Positions 55,526 to 64,000 of a stretch of DNA of 64,000 nt are shown piece after piece (position 1 is the first letter of the stretch; each line of letters begins with the position of its first letter). The DNA lies in contig BCIA01000003.1 of the NCBI GenBank assembly GCA_001599815.1, positions 5,557,598-5,621,597 of the forward strand. Reading direction: 5' to 3'. This DNA comes from Furcasterigmium furcatum. Lineage: Eukaryota; Ascomycota; Sordariomycetes; Glomerellales; Plectosphaerellaceae. Both the position numbers and the translations under genes were made by a program. Under the pieces are notes generated by a model. The model was not told where the DNA came from and searched no databases. It saw only the letters and a list, made by a program, of their open reading frames with translations.

Positions 55526-57179
55526 CTACATTAAGTACCGTAGGAACACAGCCCAGGCGCTGGCAACGATGGCGACGAGAAGCGTAAAGGTTAGCGTCGT
55601 GAACCACTTCTTCGTGCTCCTTCTCGTCAGAGGATCCGCGTCTCTGTCGACGATCTGGGCGACACGGGCCTCTCGCTGGCGGCGGGTCATTGTCATGCCC
55701 TTGCCAAGCGCCCTGTAGTCAACGATAATATACGCCAGACCCAGCAGGAAGGCCCAGGCCTTGATACCGATGGCCACGAGAAGGACCTTATGATACCCTT
55801 GGTCTTCGGTGCCGTCCTGGAGGACACCAAAAACAACGTCCATCTGGGCCATCCATGTTAGCACAGGTCTGGGCTCTACTTAGTTGATATCATCAGGTGG
55901 CAACTCACAATAGTCGACCCGGAATTGTTGAAGGCTCGCCAGACGCCAAAGGCCGTGCCGATCTTGGCCTGGTCGGCCACGAGTAGCGGGATGCAGATCT
56001 GGAGAGGCATCGAGTTGATGACACCCGCCAGGCTGGAGAAGACAAGCGCCACGGTGGGGTGGAGATCTGTGAAGCCCAGCAGCGAGCAGGAGATGATCCA
56101 GAAGACGGGCGCCGTCGCCACGTAGTGGAAACGGTGCCCCCACCTGTCGATGACGAGCCCGAGGACCGGGCTGAGCACGATGGGCAGGATCTTCTGGGCT
56201 GTCGCGAGGTAACCGGCGACCTCTTCGGTGTACCCCTTCATGAAGATGATGTCGGCGGAGCTGGTGCTGAAACCGCCGGCGGCGCCGCTCTGGAGGAGCT
56301 GGGTGGCGGGGAGCATGAGGTACGCCCACGGCAACTGGAGGAGGACGTTCCAGGAGAAGCGGCGCTTGGCGGCAAAGGACTCGTTCGACATGGCGGCGGC
56401 GCGGCCGGACGTCAGACGGAACTGCTGTGGGACGACGAACTTCTCAAAGGAGACGTATGCGGCGTTGGTGAGGAGGGAAAAGGCGCAGAAGAAGACTGGG
56501 ATCCAGAAGGTCCAGCCGTACCATCCGGTGCCATCTTTGATGGGGATGGCTACCATGCCGGAGACGAGGCTGACGGTGTTGGCGATGGCGCTTTCGAGGC
56601 CAAAGGCAAAGGCCAGTCCGGAGGCTCCAAACCAATGGTAGAAGAACTTGGAGAATGTCAATGTCCTCAGAGGTTCGGCAAGGAGGATGAGGTCCATACC
56701 TTTTGGGTGGCAGAGTCTAGAACAGCGATGCCAAATCCCATAAGAACGTGGCCGCCCACCAGAACTCGCCACAGTCCGATCTGGACGCCCGCAGCAGCAA
56801 TGACAGACCCGACGAGGATAACAGACGTGCAGCAGAGGGTGACGATGTTAGGACCCCACCAGTCGAGGATCAGACCCCCGACGATGGGGAAGACCGTGTT
56901 GACAAAGGCGTCGGCGCTGCTGAGAACGCCAAACTGGGTGTTGTTTATGCCGAGCTCTTCGCGCAGGGTGTTCTTGAGGGGCCCAAGGGCCGAGCCTGTC
57001 CAGGTGTGACCGATGGGGAGGGAGATGACGCAGACAAGAGCAATCCATTTATACGTCCAGGGGATCTCGGGGTAGCCGGGTGCCGGAGTCTCATCATCGG
57101 AAGAGTTGACGTTGTCAATGCCTACGTCCTTGGAGCCTGACGCGGGCCTGGGGCCCTTTTCGAGGGACATGTCTGGCAT
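55526..57179 (-). CDS. MFS transporter, MFSD1-like
   Basis: Exons are 57179-56700, 56646-55909 and 55843-55526, giving 511 aa. The start MPDMSLEKGP was chosen because the longer frame begins with GTG. TM1 is followed by LKNTLREELGINNTQFGVLSSAD and VFPIVGGLILDWWGPNIV, as in eukaryotic MFSD1 (lysosomal dipeptide uniporter) and its fungal homologues. FYHWFGASGLAFAFGLESAIAN and GWTFWIPVFFCAF follow, and the later helices contain GFTDLHPTVALVFSSLAGVINSMPL and AFNNSGSTI. About 12 helices are present. It probably sits in the vacuolar membrane. Both introns have CTAAC-type or good donor signals. Confidence 0.85.
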
Positions 57180-60100
57180 TCTCCTGGGTGGGCGGCGGGT
57201 GTTGAGAGCTTGAGATGGTGAAGATTCAAGGAACACGGCTGTTGATGGACGGAATATTACCTCAATATATAGGGGTTTTCTTTGGCCATTGGCACCACCT
57301 TACTCACCGATACCGGTTTTTATCAGATTGGCGCCATGGGGCCTGGTACTGCGCATTTTCACGAGAGCATCTTATCTGATGGATCTCGAGGCTTGGCAAC
57401 GCCGACGAGACCACTCTTTTGGCTTTAGCTCTCGAGCTTATATGGATCAAACGCATGGATAGCGCGGTGACGGGTGATCGATTGGGCGGCGGCCAGCGGA
57501 CGCGGTGTGGCAGTGTTGGGAGCGGATCCCCAGGGGTCATCGTTGTGAGTTTGAGCGCGAGAAAGTGCGAAGAGTTGGTGATGTTTTCCTCTTGTGACGG
57601 GTTGTATAAACTCGAAAGACTTATAATATTGAGATCTAGGGTTAGGCTCCTGGCATATCTTAATGTTACCAAGACAGTGTTCGCCATTTGGGTCTCAAAC
57701 TTCGCCGTCCCTGTTCTTCCTCAAGGCGACAAAGGAATATTTGATGTCGGAGATGTTGCTACTCGCCCGCGGCGAAATCACCGCGATGCGATAAAAACGT
57801 GGTCGCAAACTCCACTTGGCGGCGACGGGACGTTCATAAGTGGTCGGACAGCGGGACGTGTGGGAATAGTAAGTGGAGTGCGGCGCTTTCGCCGCGGGTA
57901 CTTCTCTTGACCGAATACGCAGAGTCTTCCTCCTTCACGGACTAGGATGGGCATGCCCGAGTCTCGTATATCCTTTGCCTAAGCTTGTAACCGCCGATAA
58001 ACATCTTCATAGCTGACATTAGGTTGAGATGTGTTGAAAGTCGACGGATGCTCTTACACCAACCTCACAACCTAGTAGACAACCTCACAACCCAGAAGAA
58101 CCCGCGTGTCCGGACCAAAAGAGCAGGAAAACCAGCACGATGGACAGAATGATCAGGATGGCTCCTAGTGTCAGCCAAGAACTCGAGAGGACGCGTGCCA
58201 TCAGCATCGCGGCGAGCATCCACACACCTAGAGCTAGGGCCAGCTATCTGCGGACCACCGCATTTCCGGCCCTGATGGGAGGGAGCTGAGACATATCAGG
58301 GACAAAATTCGTTCAGGTCTCTAGATTTGTTGTATGTTTTCACTGATTCGAGCAAAGGAAGCAGATGGCATTACACTCGAGCCTTGTGTGTCACTCTAAC
58401 AGTGCCCTCTCGGTGCTCTCAGCTGATTGGCCTGGCTCCTCCGGAGCTCACATCCAGCTTCAGAAAACGCAAAACAGCGAAGGATGGTCGCTTCCACACG
58501 TATGGTAGTCCGATTTGTAGCGGCCCGTCGAAGGATGAACCGTATTGTGGCATGTGCCACGGCCAAGGGGATTGCACCGGCCCCTGCAGCCAGAGCACGA
58601 GACGTTATTCGAAGCCCTGAGGCCTGAGCTCCGTCCGGTTGAGCAGGTACCTTGTGCATGGATGGCAGATGGAAAGACAAGTAGGAGTCCGTGAAAGCCA
58701 GAAGTATGACACGATGGTTCCGAGTGTACCAGCTGTAGAGCATAGAGGAAGGGATAAGAGACAACTTCATTTGAGACCCTGTATCGACTGTCTGAAATAT
58801 GGAATCGAGCTCATACCAGAGTCGGGAGGGTGTGCTCCAGAAAGGCACTGTACCATTCGCTCCAGCTGCATCTTGCTGCACCACAGCTGACCGAGCGGCC
58901 AAGCCGGGCATCACACGCCGCGAAGGATTTGATGTACAGCATGATCAGGCCGCTGAAGACTGAGAAACAAGTCTTGGCTTGACCGCAAACTTGAAACGGT
59001 TAGTTCATGGCCGGAATATCAACTTACCAGGAGTCTGTGTCTATAGGTACCACAGGGATGATGACAGCCTCTCAGTGGATGTATTAAATGTCAAGTCCCC
59101 TCGCTGTCCGGACGGGGCACCTGCGAGCCGAATCGCGTCCGTCCTTGAAAAGGGCCTCGCACCAAGTCGAGCACTTGGACAAATGGCTTCGTAATCAGTC
59201 ACAACTACCATTTCTAGCTACTGACTTGGCCAACTAACATGCATGGGGAAAGCAGGAGATCGAATGCAGCCTGAAAACACGAGACGGCGAGGGCACGTCC
59301 CACTTGAGAACCACACATTCTGTGATCGCTCTCCTGCCGTGCCTCCGTGCCCCGGACGTGCCGCTTTGTCTTTGGATCGGCCCTATATGCCTTGACTAAG
59401 ATGATGAGAAGATCAGCAAATCCCTCTCATGGGCACCAAGTATAATAGTAATGACAACCAACTTCTGGAAATGGAATTAACACCGCCCAGATTCCCTCCG
59501 GAGTCTCTGCTGGACTAGGCGCATACGCCGTGTTTGCCCACCAGTGGTCACGGGGATCCAAGCTGACATGACTGCCAACGGGATTGGCTGCGCGGGAGGC
59601 GTGGATGGCCCTTTGTGATCATCTGACTGCCCGAGACTCGTGGCAGGAGTGCAAACAAGGCGGTGAGCGGGACACGTTGCGGTGCCTGATATGCTGATGC
59701 TTCTGCATTTTGAGGATGTCCAGAACCGGGCGGGTCTTTCAGGCGGCATTCGGGAGCAGGCTGGGTTGTGTAACAGGGCATCTCCCGTCCAGGAGTGGCC
59801 TCCCCCGGGGCCCTCGGATCAACAGGGCGTCACCGCCCGGAGGGAGTTGGGCCTCAACTGCTCAGTGCGGTCCGGCAGATGCATTTCGGTGTTTTCCTAG
59901 CTCAATCTTGCATGTTCCATGCGTCTCGACCCTGGTCACACGCGGGAGAGTGCCGGCCGCCGGTGGAACGGTCACGGTAGTCCGACAAGGATTGGAGGTG
60001 TCAGGGGCGAAAAGGGGGCGAACCCACGGCAGACACATCTCTTGTCAGACGGGAAACGGTTTGCTGCTGGCACGGGGGCGGGCCTGGGGGAGGGCCAGCA

Positions 60101-61813
60101 ATCTTGTACTCTGTAGATCCCCATACGCACATACTGGCCGGGCAAGCGATCCCCCACGCGGTTCACGTGAGGAAGAGGAAATGCAGGTCGGTGTTCTCGT
60201 TGCGAGCGCCAGGAAATTGGCACCGCGGGCGAAACTGAGACTCGAGGTGCTCGCAGTGCCGAGATCGACCTTGTGCTGGACGGGAAGACCTCCGTTGGAG
60301 GGTGGAAGAGGGCGACTATTCGTCAAGGCGTCTTGCACTGAAGATGCCGCCGGAGAGAAACGTGGGCGCGAAGGACATGGAGGTCACCCACGTTGGACGG
60401 GGCTGGCGTCCAGGGGTCCCCTGTAGGTGCTCAAGTGATCTGTACCCGAGCCCAGCGGACTGGGTATGGCGGCCCTCCAAGATAGGAAACCGGGGGGAGG
60501 GGACTTTGGTCACTTTTGCCCCGATGCCCCAGATCCTTTCTCGCCGAAGAGCATTCGATATTGTCCCCCATGACCCCGCGCGCCCAGCAGGTAGCTTTCG
60601 GCGGAGTTGGTACACCTCAAGTGAGGGGTGTCGTACAAAGAGTTTGACCCGGCATTGTTCAGGAGGCCATCACATGGCTCAAGTTGTCCAAGCGCAGAGA
60701 CGAAGATCAAGTACAAGTTACAACCCGGAGCCCGCCATTGGCTCACCGACAAAGGACAGGCACACGCGCTAGAACCTGGTTCCTCTGATCGCTGACAGGG
60801 CTGTGGTACCGGAGCGTGGGGGTTACATTCGTCACGAGCCCCCTCGACCGATATCAGCCGGCTCCCTCGCCTTGCTTGCGGTCAGGGGAACTCGTGATGA
60901 CTGGTCGAGGCTGGTCCGCCAGGAAGTTAATCCCAGGCCTAGGACTGACGCCTCCGATCGGGGACCCCGTCTCGTCTGTGGCATCATGTCCAATGTGTGA
61001 CCGTCATCAAACTCTAGCAGCACACCGAATGTCCTTTCGTCACCGAATCAGACTCTTGGAAGGGGATCACGCGCAAACAGCCCGACGTACCGGAGGCGGA
61101 GCGGCCAGCTCTTCGATGCCGGGGACTGTTGCGCTCCGAGCGGAGAGCGGATGCCAACCGGTCCGGCTCCTCTCCCACTTGGCCTTCCAAGTATTAATTA
61201 CCAAGAGCAAGCACAGAGTGCCCAGCCCGTGAGCATAGGTGGCGCTCCTGTGGGAGGCGGTCCCCTGCCCACCAGCTCGGGACCCGACCCAGAAGCTGGC
61301 AGACTGACGGACCGGGCTGGCTGGACACGCCCAAACGCACCACAGCGGTGGGAAGGACATGGCCACCCCCACGCTCGGGGAACAAGGCTAGCGCTCAGGC
61401 GTACAGGGTACCTGGACGCCAAGCGTTGCCGGAATCTGTAATCCAAGCAGCCATGGCAATGTCTTGGGCAACGTCCCTCTTACCGGTTGGCAGAAGAAGA
61501 AACGCCAACGCCCGAGCCTCCTTGCTGCACCGAACCGCATGCGTAAGAGCCTGCGTAGCCTTCGGCGTGCTGGCAAGGGTCCGAAAAGTCCATGAATCAG
61601 CTGGCGTCCGCCCGAGTCCCTTGGCCCGGGGTCGCACTCCGTTCACTCTTTATAAGTGGCATTGCCCCTTCGCGTACACACTGCTCGGTACATCTCTCAA
61701 GTTCACTCAGGCCTATACTCCCCTGATCAACTCAGAAGATCAGACACGCACCCATCCCCCCTTTACTTTCGCCAGAAGACCCGCCCTCGGCATTACAGAT
61801 CGATCACCTCACC
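57180..61813. other. Near gene-free region of about 4.6 kb
   Basis: No supported complete gene. A 20-bp period direct repeat (AACCTCACAACC...) is at 58061-58095. ORFs at 59710-60426 and elsewhere lack recognisable domains and splice logic. TATAAG at 61651-61656 is a likely TATA box for the aldolase gene, about 160 bp upstream of its ATG. Confidence 0.4.
58085..58219 (-). CDS. Possible 44-aa single-pass membrane peptide or terminal exon
   Basis: Reads MLAAMLMARVLSSSWLTLGA and then a very hydrophobic ILIILSIVLVFLLFW helix, ending SGHAGSSGL. The frame stays hydrophobic upstream (LALALGVW) to a TAG that could be a splice acceptor, so it may be the last exon of a small membrane protein. No further exon could be assigned. 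It could equally be chance. Confidence 0.25.
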   Translation of the reverse strand: MLAAMLMARVLSSSWLTLGAILIILSIVLVFLLFWSGHAGSSGL

Positions 61814-62821
61814 ATGCCCGCAACCACCGTACCTACGCCTCCTCCGGCGGAAGGGTCCCGCGTCTACGGCGAGCCCAAGGCGGAATCCCAACGGCTGCCG
61901 GAGGGCGTCTACGTTCCCACGCTCTCATTCTTCACAGACGCGGATGAGATCGACACCAACACCCTCGAGAAGCACCTCGTCCGCCTCATCAACGCCGGCG
62001 TGGCGGGCATCGTCGTCCACGGCTCCAACGGCGAGGTGGTGCACCTGTCACGGGAGGAGCGCAACGCGATGATCCGCTGCGCGGCAGACACCATCCACCA
62101 GGAGGCGCACGACGTGAAGATCCCGCTGATCGCGGGGTGCGGCGCCCAGTCGACGCGAGAGACGCTCCAGCTCTGCCGCGACGCGGCCAAGAGCGGCGCG
62201 TCACATGCCCTCATGCTGCCGCCGAGCTACTACGTGGGACTCCTGGACGACGACAAGGTGGTGCAGTACTTCTACGACGTGGCGGACGAGAGCCCGATCC
62301 CGCTGCTCATCTACAACTTCCCCGCAGCGGCGTCCGGGCGCGACCTGAGCTCGGACACGATCGTGCGCATCTCGCAGCACCCGAACGTCGTGGGCGTCAA
62401 GCTGACGTGCGGCAACACGGGCAAGCTGGCGCGGGTGGCCAACGACGCGCCGGAAGGCTTCTTCGTGGCGGGCGGCAGCGCCGACTTCATCCTCCAGGGC
62501 CAGGTGGTCGGCGCGCACGGGACCATCTCGGGGCTGGCGAACATCGCACCGCGGGCGTGCGTGCACATCATGGAGCTGTTCAGGCAGGGCAGGCTGCTGG
62601 AGGCGAGGAGGCTGCAGGCTGTCGTGGCCAAGGGCGACTGGATCGCGATCAAGACGGGCTTCGTCGGCGTCAAGGCCGCCATCGGACACTTCGAGCAGTA
62701 CGGGGGCGAGCCGAGGAAGCCCTGCGCGCGGCCGTCGCCGCAGGAGCTCAAGTACATCGCCGATGGCCTGGCCGACCTGCACGACGCGGAGCTGGCGCTG
62801 GAGGCGCAACGAGGGCACTGA
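61814..62821 (+). CDS. DapA/HOGA-type class I aldolase
   Basis: Single exon, 335 aa, from the ATG at 61814 that fits the family N terminus. Landmarks are GVAGIVVHGSNGEVVHL (the GTTGE-type loop), IYNFPAAASGRDLS with the active Tyr, and NVVGVKLTCGN with the Schiff-base Lys. GSADFILQGQVVGAHGTISG and the YGGEPRKPCARPSPQEL C terminus resemble 4-hydroxy-2-oxoglutarate aldolase and the fungal galacturonate-pathway aldolase GaaC. It probably cleaves a 2-keto-3-deoxy acid to pyruvate plus an aldehyde; the exact substrate is open. No pathway partner is visible on either side in the window. Confidence 0.88.
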   Translation: MPATTVPTPPPAEGSRVYGEPKAESQRLPEGVYVPTLSFFTDADEIDTNTLEKHLVRLINAGVAGIVVHGSNGEVVHLSREERNAMIRCAADTIHQEAHDVKIPLIAGCGAQSTRETLQLCRDAAKSGASHALMLPPSYYVGLLDDDKVVQYFYDVADESPIPLLIYNFPAAASGRDLSSDTIVRISQHPNVVGVKLTCGNTGKLARVANDAPEGFFVAGGSADFILQGQVVGAHGTISGLANIAPRACVHIMELFRQGRLLEARRLQAVVAKGDWIAIKTGFVGVKAAIGHFEQYGGEPRKPCARPSPQELKYIADGLADLHDAELALEAQRGH

Positions 62822-64000
62822 GCGGCGCCCGCGGTCGAGAGGCAAGAGAGGGATGGCGACGGATCGGCCCCTCCTCTTCGCTCTGGGCAACCCCACGGAT
62901 CAACAGGAGGACGAGGGCCTGGCCTGGATCCGGAAACCAGCGCAGCACGACGGTGGAGTTGGACGCTCTCTCTCAGGGGCTACAGCACCACATTTCACAG
63001 CGCCCCGCGTTACTTGTGGTGGACTGGGCCTGGCTGAGATGTACTAAAGTATGGGGCAAATAGGGGATATCCTTGCTACAAAATGGATGGACCGGTGAAA
63101 GGCAGGGGTCGGAGGCCCCGAATGGCGGGGGGCAGCCCGGGGACTCGACTCACTCGGATGCCAGGAGGAGCCGGGCTTGACTGGCGGAAAATCGGCAAGA
63201 CGGAAAACCTGGGATTCTCTTGATCTTTGAGCCTTTTCGGAGTTACCAGGGTCTTCTTCACAAGAGGTGTTGAGTGGTGGTGTCATGTTACGAACGAAGT
63301 CATTCCTCACGGCGCGTTTCCTTGCTTGGCCGAGCGAGCACCTTGCTCGTCGTCATCATCTGGGCGTTCCGTATTTCACTATTGATAATAAACCGGCTTC
63401 AAAAGTTCAACAAGATGGTGGTGTCTAAGCCCAGGTTGCCACCCGTGCGTGAGGCCTTGACATCAGAGGCGATGTGCGGAGGATCACGAGTGGCCCTCGA
63501 CGACATCTAGGACAGGCCGAGCGCATCATATGTTACACACAGCAAGCGAAAGGAGTGTGGAATTCCGTCAATAGAAAGGCGTCTTTAGGCGAGGGGCAAA
63601 CCTGACCGGCGAATGTCAGTTACACGGCCACCCCCGTCGTCCGCGTCCGCGTCCGACATCCCACGTTCATTTTCCGACATGCGTTCCGGCACCTATTTGT
63701 TGCATACGAGCTCCTCCTTACTCTGGCATGTCCAACGACCTGCGGTCGCCCACTCTGGCGATTCTAGACCATCACCTGCCCCCCACGCAAAGGGGCAATA
63801 TGGCATAACACACATCCGTGTTGGTGGTGGATCGATACGGAGGGTCCCGGGGTTTTACGGAGCCCATGGGGCACGGAAATAGCGCCGGATAGGAACCGGT
63901 GAGGGGCGCCCAGACAACTTCGGTTCGGTTGGGCGACGCCCGAGGCCATACAACTGCTTTTCAACAAGTCTCGGACGCTGAGGACGAGGCGAGGCGAGAT
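62822..64000. other. Right-end intergenic sequence
   Basis: No supported gene to the right edge. Short ORFs here have no recognisable domain. Confidence 0.4.

Noticed and set aside
56059..57009. 316-codon plus-strand ORF over the MFSD1-like gene
   Set aside because: It runs across both exons and an intron of the transporter and is Glu/Gly-rich shadow sequence.
59710..60426. 238-codon plus-strand ORF in the gene desert
   Set aside because: No domain, no splice signals and a low-information composition; listed as unsupported.
1..64000. tRNA, rRNA, CRISPR arrays and intact transposons
   Set aside because: A visual scan for tRNA B boxes, direct-repeat arrays and transposase or reverse-transcriptase motifs found none. 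A tRNAscan-SE and RepeatMasker run would settle it.

Overview
The window is nuclear DNA of a filamentous ascomycete (Pezizomycotina, probably Sordariomycetes). The support is short introns of about 50-75 nt with GTRNGT donors and CTRAC branch points, GC-rich coding sequence, fungus-only families (Pam17, Slx9, Zn2Cys6 regulators, GH12 cellulases, GliK-like cyclotransferase) and one sharply AT-rich block that looks mutated by RIP. There are 28 protein genes. 26 have a spliced or single-exon model that closes in frame. One is cut by the left edge, and one (30.7-33.1 kb) could not be resolved in its middle. Splice sites are inferred by eye from donors, acceptors, branch points and family alignment; no transcript data were available.

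Layout. 0-12 kb is mainly housekeeping: a partial GliK-like cyclotransferase, a large disordered nuclear-type protein with an in-frame TAG, a NEDP1/SENP8-type deneddylase, Slx9, Uba4/MOCS3 and Pam17. 12.2-24.6 kb holds nitrogen-use genes: a DHA-type MFS exporter, an NCS1 uracil/allantoin-type permease, a Zn2Cys6 regulator, a PuuE-type polysaccharide-deacetylase-fold hydrolase (allantoinase-like), an amidase and an enone/alkenal reductase. GATAAG boxes, the core of AreA/NIT2 nitrogen-control sites, recur in the intergenic regions of this segment.

24.9-41.6 kb is a second catabolic group: an amine/GABA-type APC permease, an aldehyde dehydrogenase, two divergent regulators (one without a zinc cluster), a second amidase, two divergent OrdL/PuuB-like FAD oxidases and a cupin-class III aminotransferase fusion. 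Together they could import an amine, oxidise it, oxidise the aldehyde and transaminate the product. The substrate is not determined by the sequence.

An AT-rich, RIP-like island (about 41.7-42.25 kb) and a 57-bp tandem repeat separate this cluster from a chromodomain protein. 45-57 kb carries an uncharacterised acidic protein with a 15-nt exon, a small PIP-kinase-fold protein, a GH12 endoglucanase, a SET protein with a signal-like N terminus, a metallopeptidase with a C-terminal jacalin-like domain and an MFSD1-like transporter. 57.2-61.8 kb is nearly gene-free, and a DapA/HOGA-type aldolase lies at 61.8 kb. No tRNA, rRNA, CRISPR or intact transposon was seen.
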